A DNA stretch of 64,000 bases, taken from positions 1 to 64,000 of the forward strand of contig CAZDCD010000001.1 of NCBI GenBank assembly GCA_964503885.1. Reading direction: 5' to 3'. Position numbers and translations under genes: made by a program. The DNA is from CAZDCD01 sp964503885 (GTDB lineage: Bacteria > Bacteroidota > Bacteroidia > Bacteroidales > UBA10428). Positions 17,599-26,161 of this stretch are shown here, in pieces. Every line of letters starts with the position of its first letter. Position 1 is the stretch's first letter. Under the pieces are notes generated by a model that worked only from the letters and a program-made list of their open reading frames with translations, was not told the origin of the DNA and did not search any database.

Positions 17599-18177
17599 TC
17601 ATTTAAAATCAACGATCAGGTCATCAAGCAGCCGTTTCGGAACATGATGAATATTCTCAAGGTCTCTCCAGTACTCAATACCGTCCTCTCCTTTTACATC
17701 TTCAATAACCACTTTTTCCCTGGGTTTGCCCAGTGCGATAATAAGGGGAATCTGGAATTTTCTAGGGATTTTCAATTCCTTTCTCAACCCCACCCTGTCG
17801 ATCGATCCGAACATGCACCCTCCAAATCCCTTTTCCACTGCAGCAAGCAGTATGCTCTGCGCGGCAATACCCACATCAATTTCAACAGTCTGGTGTATTT
17901 CAGTATCGCCGAGAATGATGACATAAGCTGACGGGCGTTCGCCTTCTTCCGGACCATCCCAGTCTCGATAATAAAACGCCCATTTCAGGTATTTAAATAT
18001 GGAATGGTTGGATTTGTCATCGGCCGAAAGGAAGAACTTCAATGCCTGAATATTGCCGCTTGATGCAGAGAGGCGTGCATACCCGACAAGCTCCCTTAGC
18101 GTTTCAATACCGATCTTTTCCACCTGGAAATACCTCCTGTAGCTGCGGTTATTTCTGATGATCTCTTTAAAGGTCAT
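17599..18177 (-). CDS. Nitroreductase-family FMN oxidoreductase
   Basis: 192 residues. The N terminus (NNRSYRRYFQ) is the phosphate-binding start of nitroreductase-like proteins, followed by LVGYARLSASSGNIQ, EIDVGIAAQSILLAAVEKGFGGCMFGSI and PLIIALGKPREKVV, all in family positions. Such proteins use FMN and NAD(P)H to reduce nitro compounds or quinones; the physiological substrate is not evident. It lies 65 bases upstream of the RraA-like gene on the same strand and may be the first gene of a three-gene transcript with it and the methyltransferase. Confidence 0.88.
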   Translation of the reverse strand: MTFKEIIRNNRSYRRYFQVEKIGIETLRELVGYARLSASSGNIQALKFFLSADDKSNHSIFKYLKWAFYYRDWDGPEEGERPSAYVIILGDTEIHQTVEIDVGIAAQSILLAAVEKGFGGCMFGSIDRVGLRKELKIPRKFQIPLIIALGKPREKVVIEDVKGEDGIEYWRDLENIHHVPKRLLDDLIVDFK

Positions 18178-18374
18178 GGAATGATCTGTAGCTTAAATTC
18201 AAATATATAAAACATTTTCGTTTTTGACCGGCAGTCCTGATAAAATGTCAGATTATTCTTTTACTCAGCATTTTTGTCAGTAGACTTTTATGCATAATTG
18301 CATGTCCAGTACCTATTTTCATTCCGGATGTCATTTTATCCGTAAAAGTCGGATAAGCGCATAGCAATTGCACT

Positions 18375-18503
18375 AACCCTGAAAACAGCATTTAAAGGGT
18401 TCTGCTGCTGACAGGTTTTTTGTATTATGTCAGACCGGACATACAGAGCCGGTCCCGGTGCACCGTGTTAAAAAAATAAAAGTATAAAGTACTTTTATTT
18501 TTT
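18375..18503. other. Stack of four hairpins in a divergent intergenic region (possible small RNA or leader)
   Basis: The 510-base gap between the divergent nitroreductase and thioredoxin-reductase genes has no visible gene. It holds AACCCT/AGGGTT (18375-18380, 18396-18401), GACCGG/CCGGTC (18433-18438, 18449-18454), the dyad CGGTGCACCG (18456-18465) and a perfect 14 bp AT stem, AAAAAATAAAAGTA/TACTTTTATTTTTT (18471-18503, 5-base loop). The last looks like a bidirectional terminator, which is unexpected between divergent genes. Confidence 0.45.
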
Positions 18504-18687
18504 ATTCCTGCAGGATTGTTTTCTCTTCCCATGATCAGGTAACCCGTTTCCGTAACTGTACTTTTTCTGAAATTATATGTAACTATTATGAAAATTACCA
18601 GCTTTTGGTATATTTATTGATCAATTGCGGCACAACCATAAACTACGGTAATGAGTTACCGGGAATTAACAATTAATCTACCTGATT

Positions 18688-19692
18688 ATGAATTTGTTTA
18701 AACCAATACAGGACCTCGGCGAAGGTTCACAGGCTGACAGTAAGATCAAAAAAGTGGAAAAAGTGCGGTGTCTCATCATCGGCTCAGGCCCTGCAGGATA
18801 CACTGCCGCCATTTATGCGGCCAGGGCTAATCTGAACCCCGTGCTTATTGAGGGACTTCAGCCCGGAGGTCAGCTGACCACTACAACCGAAGTCGAAAAT
18901 TTCCCGGGATATCCCGAAGGAATTACCGGCCCGAAAATGATGGAAGAGCTTAAAAAGCAGGCTGAACGCTATGGTGCCGACTGCAGGTGGGGAGTTGCAA
19001 CCGAAGTTGATTTTTCTACGGTCCCCCATAAAGTGATCGTGGATGAAAACATCCTTTTTGAAGCCAACTCGGTAATTTTAGCAACAGGAGCTACAGCCAG
19101 ATACCTGGGACTGGAAAGTGAACAGGTTTATGCAGGTTCTGGAGTATCGGCATGTGCCACGTGCGACGGATTTTTTTACAAGGGGAAAGATGTGGCAGTT
19201 GTGGGTGGTGGTGATTCGGCATGTGAGGAAGCCCTTTACCTTGCCGGTCTGGCCAGCAAGGTGTATATGATCGTGCGGAAAAATTACCTCCGTGCCTCAA
19301 AAATCATGCAGGAAAGGGTTTTCAACCATCCTAAAATAGAGCTGCTCTTTGAAAGAAATACCAAAGAACTCAGGGGTGACAAGGTATTGCAGGAAGCTGT
19401 ACTCATGAAGAACATGGGTACACCTGATGAAGCGGAGGAAATATTGAAGATCGATGGTTTTTTCCTGGCCATAGGGCACACCCCCAACTCGGAAATTTTC
19501 AGGGATTACCTGCAAACCACGGATACAGGGTATATCCAGACGAAACCGGGAACCTCAAAAACCAATGTACCGGGCATTTTTGCATGCGGAGATGTTCAGG
19601 ACTCGGTATACCGTCAGGCGGTTACTGCCGCAGGTACAGGCTGTATGGCGGCCATCGACGCCGAAAGATACCTGTCGGAACACGGGCTTTAA
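18688..19692 (+). CDS. trxB: Thioredoxin-disulfide reductase
   Basis: 334 residues. FAD-binding motif GSGPAGYTAAIYAAR (32-46), redox-active CATC at 156-159 (SACATCDGFF), NADPH-binding GGGDSACEEALYL and the C-terminal FAD segment GIFACGDVQDSVYRQAVTAAGTGCMAA are all intact. It reduces thioredoxin with NADPH in the cytoplasm. The N-terminal ~26 residues before the first beta strand exceed the usual enzyme and are charged; a shorter start is not available as a Met codon close by. The neighbouring gene upstream is divergent, so it has its own promoter region within the 510-base gap. Confidence 0.95.
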   Translation: MNLFKPIQDLGEGSQADSKIKKVEKVRCLIIGSGPAGYTAAIYAARANLNPVLIEGLQPGGQLTTTTEVENFPGYPEGITGPKMMEELKKQAERYGADCRWGVATEVDFSTVPHKVIVDENILFEANSVILATGATARYLGLESEQVYAGSGVSACATCDGFFYKGKDVAVVGGGDSACEEALYLAGLASKVYMIVRKNYLRASKIMQERVFNHPKIELLFERNTKELRGDKVLQEAVLMKNMGTPDEAEEILKIDGFFLAIGHTPNSEIFRDYLQTTDTGYIQTKPGTSKTNVPGIFACGDVQDSVYRQAVTAAGTGCMAAIDAERYLSEHGL

Positions 19693-19796
19693 TACGCCAT
19701 TCAAAGGTGCATCCTGCAACCGCCTGATTGCGTTAAAAATAATTCCGGCCTAAACAAAAGAGAAAATATTTGTTGCTTGATCTAAAAGGATCCGTC

Positions 19797-19943
19797 ATGA
19801 CCAGAGTATGTACCTATCTAAATTTTCCCCGCAATACATGGGATGTATTCACTTTTTATAAATCTGTTTTCGGAGGGGAATTTAAGGGTGGCGGTGCAGC
19901 CCGGTTAAGTGACATTCCGGCTGCGGCTGGTAATCGATCTTAA
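19797..19943 (+). pseudogene. Remnant of a PhnB-like VOC family gene
   Basis: A 48-codon frame beginning MTRVCTYLNFPRNTWDVF and continuing with FYKSVFGGEFKGGGAARLSDIP matches the first strand-helix-strand of PhnB-like vicinal-oxygen-chelate (glyoxalase-fold) proteins, which are normally about 140 residues long. After IPAAAG the family similarity stops and a TAA follows; I found no continuation in the other two frames before 20.1 kb. I read this as the 5' remnant of a decayed gene. Confidence 0.65.
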
Positions 19944-20144
19944 AAAACATTAAAGTATGCCGAATCCTATAAATAGCCGGCTGATTCCATACTGTTAAGC
20001 AAGCATCCGGTATGTGCCTTACCGGTTCGTGCATTTCTGCAGAAATGTTTGTCGATCAGCCGGCAGTGTTTTAAAAAGAACTTGCCGCAAGCAACCATCG
20101 GGCGTTTTTTTCATCTCTTTAATCAGAGCATGGTTTTTACTGTT

Positions 20145-20555
20145 ATGAAAAGAAAATATATCGTGGTATTGACAATCCTGTCATTTCTTTTGTCGTGTGA
20201 AAGAGATCGCACAGGGGCATCGGAATCATCCGGATTAACCGGAACATGGAGCTGGGTTCAAACCTGCGGAGGGATAGCAGGAATATGCTATACGCCCGTA
20301 TCAGCGGGATATACAGAGAGAATAGAATTCACGAAGGATTCGCTTTACCGGATTTACAGGGACGATATCCTTGTTATGGAAACACATTTCCACGAAGTAC
20401 GATCGGAATCGATTTTCAGCCCGGACAGCGTTCCGGTGATCAAATACGATGATTTTTCCATCACGCAGTCCTATAAAATACGCAACCACGATACCCTGTT
20501 CCTCTCAGACGAAGTATACGACGGATTCGGTCATCTCTATGTTAGGGTTGAATAA
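20145..20555 (+). CDS. Small lipoprotein, lipocalin-like
   Basis: 136 residues from the ATG at 20145, chosen because it gives a lipoprotein signal with Cys18 in the lipobox (LSFLLSC); an open frame extends upstream to 20049 but has no such signal. The mature protein begins with an LTGTWSWVQTCGG segment and a series of beta strands (GYTERIEFTKDSLYRIYRDD), as in lipocalin-like 'lipocalin_4/5' lipoproteins of Bacteroidota. Function unknown. It is the last gene before the AT-rich accessory stretch. Confidence 0.75.
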   Translation: MKRKYIVVLTILSFLLSCERDRTGASESSGLTGTWSWVQTCGGIAGICYTPVSAGYTERIEFTKDSLYRIYRDDILVMETHFHEVRSESIFSPDSVPVIKYDDFSITQSYKIRNHDTLFLSDEVYDGFGHLYVRVE

Positions 20556-21151
20556 TTTTTCTATTTTATCAATTGCCGGGAACAGGGCTGTAAAGCCTTA
20601 TTTCTACAACCTGATGTCTATCCACTTTATTAAGAATGAGCGATAAACTCTCCGCATAATCTATCTTTGCTATTCAATGTGAAATCTTTCATTGTACAAA
20701 CCAAGATCAAGTTCTAACATTAGCTGTTATTTTTTTCTCCTTAGATGAGAAAAGGATCAAAAGAATCAAGCCAAAATGATCACCTGCCTTTACACACAAG
20801 GCGCTCATGGCACGCGGCCATTTTGGCTGGCCATCGCTCAGGATTTAAAACAATGTATGGTATTTAATAAATGGACTTCTGTTGATCAACCGAGAGGATG
20901 TCTTCCAGAAAGACTCTGAACTTCAATTAAAAAAACTGCCTAATATTGACTTATAACTTTTTTTTCGTTATATTTCAATATAGTTTGATTTCGTAATTTT
21001 CCCCGTTAAAATAATGGTTAAAGCTTCTGATAATATTCATTAAATTATATTTAATTCTGTTTCATATTATTAAACAGAAATTCCTATTGTTAAACAGATT
21101 ACATATATATTAATTAAAAGAAACCTATAACCCTTATCAAATAAAATATTT
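20556..21151. other. Gene-free AT-rich spacer with a nested inverted repeat
   Basis: No coding frame is convincing in this 596-base gap. AGCCAAAATG (20769-20778) is repeated in inverted form as CATTTTGGCT (20819-20828), and between them TGCCTT/AAGGC (20786-20790, 20798-20802) forms an inner hairpin. The flanking AAAAGGATCAAAAGAATCAAG has the look of a degenerate repeat. From about 20.9 kb base composition becomes strongly AT-rich, marking the left edge of the foreign-looking stretch. Confidence 0.5.
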
Positions 21152-22999
21152 ATGAAACTTGAAAAGATTCTTGACCAACTGAACTCTTTTGAAAAAAATT
21201 CTTTTCTTAAAGTTATTACAAATATTATTGACGACGTTCCTAGAAAATCCAAAGAGATTGAAGAAATTCTTGTGAATTCAGATAATGATTTAAAAAATGT
21301 TGACAATATTAATATTGTTAGAGTGCTTGATTTGATAGAAGAAGAGTTCACAAGATTTGTGAGGTCTGAATTGGTAGAGGCAACATCTCAATTTGATATC
21401 CTAATTGATATTTTAATTCGAGATGGAAATTGTATAATGTCTCGGGAATGGTTTAATAAACTATATGAAAATGAAATCAAATCACTTGAAATTAAATTAA
21501 AGGAATTTGAAAAAGAGATCCAATCTGAAAAATCAGAAATTACCGAACGTAGAAAAAGAGATTATAAAATATACAGGGAATGCTTGGAAACTGCATATCA
21601 TAATGATGAATTAAAAAACCAAGATTGCAAAATTACTTCTGATGAGCAATCAATTCTTCTTGCTTTATCTAAAAATTTGGGTCTGTCACAGGAAGAGATT
21701 AAACTTATCAATTATCTCATCATTAAGATAAAGAAAGAGAATATTGATAAAGTAATTAATGAATTAAAAAATCTTGGAATAATATTTTATTCCAGAAAAA
21801 CATTAAATGTTTATGTTGCTGATGAGATTGTAAGGATATTACGCAAAGTTAGAGGCAAAGAAATAGCAGATAAATATTACAGAAGAGTACTTAAAAACCT
21901 GAGAGAACCCCAAATTAATTTAATAGCTAAAAATCACAATATTAACTGGAAGGATAGTATTGATATTAAAATTAAAAAGATCATTAAGGAAGGTATAAAT
22001 TTTAGTGATATTCTTTCAGATGATATTTTTAAGGAAGAAACCAAGCTCTCAGAAAAAAAAGTTTTTATTAATGAATTAATAGAAAAGTGTCTTAATATAA
22101 ACCATCTCCGGGGAGCAACTCTTGAAGAAAAAATAGATAGTCTGATTAATTATTTCGATGAAATTGATAAAGATGAAAAAGTCGGTATCTCAATAGATGG
22201 TTATGAAAAATTATTATCTGATCTGGAACGGATTTTACCAAATATTAAAGCTAACATTAAGAACGAGTTCGAATTGCAGGAAGAAGATATCCTTAAAAGT
22301 GATTTTTTATTGGATTATAATATAAAACCACGAGATATTCTTGATTTATTGTCGGAATCAGACGTTAAGATATTTTGTGAAAAATTGGGCATAAAATCAA
22401 GGGGTAATCTTGTTACAAATATTCTTGACAAATACAAAGATGCAGAAAATCTATTCATTGAGAATTACTCTTTAATTGCATATAGGGATATTAATAAGCT
22501 GAAAGAAAACGGATTAATAATAAAGGAAGCCAACATAGGGGTGAAATTTGAAGAAATCACAAAAAAAATATTTAATAAGCTAGGACTTACAGTTGATGAA
22601 AAAATAAGAAAAGAACTTAGTAATGCAAAAAACAAAATTGATATAATTATTAACCTAAATAACAATGAGCTAATAGTTGTTGAATGCAAAACTGTTAAAG
22701 AGGCTGGATATAATAAGTTTGCTTCCGTATCAAGACAAATAAAATCTTATATTGATCTGGCAAAATCAAAAAACTATCGGGTTATCAAATCATTATTAAT
22801 TGCTCCAGAATTTAGCGAAGAATTTGAAAAGGACTGTAGGGAAGAATTTGAATTAAATCTTTCATTAATAACTGCTGATACTCTTGTGAATATTTTGAAT
22901 GGGTTTAAAAACACCAGACACAAACAATTGCCGTATCAGTTATTAATGAAAGATGTGTTAATAAAAGAAGACTGGATATTAAAAGCAATCACCAAGTAA
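21152..22999 (+). CDS. Large coiled-coil/helical protein with C-terminal PD-(D/E)XK nuclease-like domain
   Basis: 615 residues, Lys/Ile/Asn/Glu-rich. Residues 1-150 are helical, with a coiled coil at ~105-140; 150-245 are mixed alpha/beta. Two short SAP-like helix-extended-helix motifs can be proposed at ~310-335 and ~399-427 (SESDVKIFCEKLGIKSRG). The last ~150 residues have the restriction-endonuclease fold pattern: Glu467/468 in the first helix, Asp497 (KIDIII), Glu511-x-Lys513 (VVECKT) and a QxxxY element (Q529-Y533) as in RecB-type nucleases. No methyltransferase, helicase or toxin partner adjoins it. Codon use is far more AT-rich than that of its neighbours, indicating horizontal transfer. 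A defence or DNA-processing role is inference. Confidence 0.7.
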   Translation: MKLEKILDQLNSFEKNSFLKVITNIIDDVPRKSKEIEEILVNSDNDLKNVDNINIVRVLDLIEEEFTRFVRSELVEATSQFDILIDILIRDGNCIMSREWFNKLYENEIKSLEIKLKEFEKEIQSEKSEITERRKRDYKIYRECLETAYHNDELKNQDCKITSDEQSILLALSKNLGLSQEEIKLINYLIIKIKKENIDKVINELKNLGIIFYSRKTLNVYVADEIVRILRKVRGKEIADKYYRRVLKNLREPQINLIAKNHNINWKDSIDIKIKKIIKEGINFSDILSDDIFKEETKLSEKKVFINELIEKCLNINHLRGATLEEKIDSLINYFDEIDKDEKVGISIDGYEKLLSDLERILPNIKANIKNEFELQEEDILKSDFLLDYNIKPRDILDLLSESDVKIFCEKLGIKSRGNLVTNILDKYKDAENLFIENYSLIAYRDINKLKENGLIIKEANIGVKFEEITKKIFNKLGLTVDEKIRKELSNAKNKIDIIINLNNNELIVVECKTVKEAGYNKFASVSRQIKSYIDLAKSKNYRVIKSLLIAPEFSEEFEKDCREEFELNLSLITADTLVNILNGFKNTRHKQLPYQLLMKDVLIKEDWILKAITK

Positions 23000-23081
23000 C
23001 TGATGAATAAAAGCTTCAATTGACGATAATTTTTTGTCCAACATTTGCGTTAGTATATTGAAATATAAAAATTTAGAGCCC

Positions 23082-23579
23082 ATGAAAATGATTTTTTGTT
23101 CTGCTGTCATTATTTTGGCCGCTATATCCTGTACTACCAAAAATGAAGCCTTACCGGAGCCAATGACCAACTATTTAATTATAAGCTTATCTGTCAATAC
23201 AACGGTTTTTACAGATACGACCAAAGGAATACTATGGATAAATAATCTGTCGCCTAAAAAATTTAACTATCCGGCAAATGTATCAGTACAAATGTTTGAT
23301 ACAATCAATAAATCATTATACTCTTCAAATATTCAGTTAAATAACGATCAATATTCAACATTGAATAACGCTGAAACTATCAGCAATATATCCATTGATG
23401 CGTTTCTAAGCTACAATAGATCACTAGATCTAAATAAACTACACTGGAATGAAGGCATACCTTCGAGCGAACTTCCTGCGTCAACTTATCGACTGGGGCT
23501 TGTTTTAAATGTTCTGGAACCTGCGAATCCCGGAAATTTAATACAATCAGAATATACCTATCTTGAAAAAAAAGAGTAG
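23082..23579 (+). CDS. Putative lipoprotein of unknown function
   Basis: 165 residues from ATG 23082, which gives a lipoprotein signal with Cys17 (AAISC); an upstream non-ATG extension is less likely. The mature part begins TTKNEALPEPMTNYLIISLSV and is a beta-rich domain without a family that I recognise. It is also AT-rich, though less than the nuclease-like gene 82 bases upstream, and may belong to the same acquired stretch. Confidence 0.6.
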   Translation: MKMIFCSAVIILAAISCTTKNEALPEPMTNYLIISLSVNTTVFTDTTKGILWINNLSPKKFNYPANVSVQMFDTINKSLYSSNIQLNNDQYSTLNNAETISNISIDAFLSYNRSLDLNKLHWNEGIPSSELPASTYRLGLVLNVLEPANPGNLIQSEYTYLEKKE

Positions 23580-23651
23580 AATGCCACAGGTGATTCCGGA
23601 AAAGACTTCAGCCTTGCCGAAATCCGGCGCTCATTTTAAGGTTTAAAACCG

Positions 23652-23659
23652 TATCTTTG
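23652..23659 (+). promoter_or_regulatory. -7 box before the trehalase gene
   Basis: TATCTTTG followed by C matches TAnnTTTG exactly. A transcript beginning about seven bases downstream would leave almost no leader before the ATG at 23671 but about 20 bases before the in-frame ATG at 23686, favouring the latter start. Confidence 0.45.
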
Positions 23660-23670
23660 CGGTAGACCCG

Positions 23671-25365
23671 ATGAATCTGTATAAAATGACCAGAAGGCAT
23701 TCACTACACCTGAGATCCGGGATTATTTTCTTTACCATCTTTCTTACGGTATGCAGCCAGCCCGGCAGGAGGGATAAGATCCGTACCGCAGGACCTGAAG
23801 AATTATACGGCCAGTTGTTTTATGATGTGCAGTCCCGCGGAATCTTTCGCGACGGCAAGACGTTTGTCGATTGCATCCCGAGATATGGTTATCACAAAAT
23901 ACTGGCGGATTATTCGAAAGTCGGTGATAAATCCGATAGCGCTCTTTCAGCATTTGTCAGCAATCATTTTTATATTCCCGCGAACAGCTCAGGATATATC
24001 ACAGATTCGTCATCCATTAACAGGCATATTGCAGCATTGTGGGATGTGCTGAAACGTCCGGCCGACAAAGAAATGCCCGGTACACTTATTCCCCTCCCCT
24101 TCCCCTACATTGAGCCAGGCGGGCGGTTCCGTGAAATATATTACTGGGACAGCTATTTTACCATGCTGGGCCTGCAGGCCGATCACCGCAACGACATGAT
24201 CAAAAATATGATCGATAATTTTTCTTACCTTATCGACCTCTACGGGTTTATCCCGAACGGGAACAGAACATACTACCTGAGCAGGTCGCAGCCCCCGTTT
24301 TATTCAATGATGCTCACTGTTCTGGCTAGGTCGGAGAATTACTTCGTTTTTCCTGAATACCTGGAATACCTGGAAAAGGAATATGCCTTCTGGATGAATG
24401 GCATCGACAGCGTAAATAAAAACAGGTGCTGCATTAACCATGTAGTCATGCTCGCGGACGGTGATATCCTGAACAGGTATTGGGATGAAAAAAGCACACC
24501 CAGGCCGGAGAGCTATCGTGAAGACACACGCACTGCTGATGAAGCGGTGTTGAAGCTTAAGAATTGCAGGCGTGAGGAGCTTTTCAGAAACATCAGGGCT
24601 GCGGCTGAATCGGGATGGGATTTTTCGAGCCGCTGGCTATCGGCTGACAACGAAAAGAATTACAGCTTATACACCATCCATACCACTGACATTATTCCCG
24701 TCGATCTGAACTCATTGTTGTATTACCTGGAATATGTTCTTTCGGAAACGTATAACTTTAAGAGGAATACACATAAAGCCACTTATTACAGGAATAAATA
24801 CGAAGCCAGGAGAAAAGCCATGATGGACCACTGCTGGAACAGGGAAAAAGGGTTTTTTGCTGATTTCAACATCAGAACGGGAAAACAAACTGCCATTTTA
24901 TCCCTGGCAGGAGTTTACCCGTTGTTCTTTTCAATTGCAGACAAGGGACAGGCTGAGCTGGTCGCAGCAACTATTCAGAAACAGTTTATTAAACCGGGAG
25001 GTGTCGTCACCACATTGAACAATACCGGCCAGCAATGGGATTCACCCAATGGCTGGGCTCCCCTGCAATGGATCACCATTCAGGGACTGCGAAATTACGG
25101 CTATGATTCACTTGCATCGGAGATAAAGGAACGCTGGCTGGAACTCAACAAAAAGGTTTACCGGTCGACCTATAAAATGGTGGAAAAGTACAATGTTGTT
25201 GATCTGTCGCTGAAAGTAGGCGGAGGAGAATACCCGAACCAGGACGGGTTCGGATGGACGAACGGGGTATACCAGAAACTGTCAGAGGAAAGACCAGAGG
25301 CCGGAACAGATAGCGTGCAGGTTGGTACTGCAATCGTGAATCGGTTAATCGAATACGTACATTAA
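23671..25365 (+). CDS. treA: Trehalase (GH37), probably a lipoprotein
   Basis: Up to 564 residues; hydrolyses trehalose to two glucose units. Both family signatures are present: PGGRFREIYYWDSYF (149-163) and QWDSPNGWAP (455-464). The catalytic pair is Asp317 (SGWDFSSRW) and Glu520 (GGGEYPNQDGFGWTNG). The N terminus holds a hydrophobic segment ending in LTVCSQ, a lipobox with Cys28, so the enzyme is expected on the periplasmic or outer-membrane face. Start 23671 versus 23686 is uncertain; the promoter position favours 23686. No trehalose transporter or kinase gene is adjacent. Confidence 0.94.
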   Translation: MNLYKMTRRHSLHLRSGIIFFTIFLTVCSQPGRRDKIRTAGPEELYGQLFYDVQSRGIFRDGKTFVDCIPRYGYHKILADYSKVGDKSDSALSAFVSNHFYIPANSSGYITDSSSINRHIAALWDVLKRPADKEMPGTLIPLPFPYIEPGGRFREIYYWDSYFTMLGLQADHRNDMIKNMIDNFSYLIDLYGFIPNGNRTYYLSRSQPPFYSMMLTVLARSENYFVFPEYLEYLEKEYAFWMNGIDSVNKNRCCINHVVMLADGDILNRYWDEKSTPRPESYREDTRTADEAVLKLKNCRREELFRNIRAAAESGWDFSSRWLSADNEKNYSLYTIHTTDIIPVDLNSLLYYLEYVLSETYNFKRNTHKATYYRNKYEARRKAMMDHCWNREKGFFADFNIRTGKQTAILSLAGVYPLFFSIADKGQAELVAATIQKQFIKPGGVVTTLNNTGQQWDSPNGWAPLQWITIQGLRNYGYDSLASEIKERWLELNKKVYRSTYKMVEKYNVVDLSLKVGGGEYPNQDGFGWTNGVYQKLSEERPEAGTDSVQVGTAIVNRLIEYVH

Positions 25366-25433
25366 CATGATAATCATCTTATCTTGCAGATTTTAACCTT
25401 CAATTATCCCATCAAAAAAGGTATATTTAGTCC

Positions 25434-25991
25434 ATGAAACCGGTATTTTTCTCATCCCCGTCGGAATTCAGAAAATGGCTTGAAGAGAACCATTCCAGTG
25501 CTACAGAATTGCTTGTCGGATTTTATAAGGTAAATACCGGCAGACCCAGCATGACCTGGTCGCAGTCGGTTGATGAAGCCCTTTGTTTCGGTTGGATAGA
25601 CGGGATCAGAAAATCGGTAGACGATGAGCGCTACACCATACGGTTCACACCCAGAAAACCTGCAAGTACCTGGAGTTCGATCAATATCAAGAAAGTCAGG
25701 GAGCTTACAGAAAAAGGGGTGATGCACCCCAAGGGTCTTGAAGCCTTTAATAAGCGAAAGACTGACAGATCGGGGGTTTACAGCTACGAACAGGAGATGA
25801 AACAGTTCTCGTCATCGTTTGAGAAAACCTTCAAGGCCAGTGAAAAGGGCTGGAACTTCTTTCAGTCGCAATCTCCTTCGTATAAGAGAACGGCCATACA
25901 CTGGATCATGAGTGCAAAGCAGGAACCGACAAAAGAGAACCGTCTCGATAAGCTTATCCGGTTTAGTGAAGCAGGTAAGCGCATCTATTGA
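25434..25991 (+). CDS. YdeI/OmpD-associated (OmdA) family protein
   Basis: 185 residues matching the OmdA/YdeI family: FSSPSEFRKWLEENH at the start, WSQSVDEALCFGWIDGIRK (the most conserved block), RFTPRKPASTWSSINIKKV and the C-terminal AKQEPTKENRLDKLI segment. Family members have been linked to protection against bacteriocins and to stress, but the biochemical role is not established. Predicted soluble. It is 68 bases downstream of the trehalase gene on the same strand. Confidence 0.88.
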   Translation: MKPVFFSSPSEFRKWLEENHSSATELLVGFYKVNTGRPSMTWSQSVDEALCFGWIDGIRKSVDDERYTIRFTPRKPASTWSSINIKKVRELTEKGVMHPKGLEAFNKRKTDRSGVYSYEQEMKQFSSSFEKTFKASEKGWNFFQSQSPSYKRTAIHWIMSAKQEPTKENRLDKLIRFSEAGKRIY

Positions 25992-26161
25992 GAATCAGGG
26001 TTTCCCGGAGTATTGTCTCTTTACCTGCCGGGCAATATTCACGGTCAATTTGAGTTATTATTGGTAGAAAAAAACTTACAGACGGCATGGTTGATATGCC
26101 TAATACTGTTGTCATATAATCAATAATCTGAAGATTTTTTTACCTTGCATGCCGAATTTAA

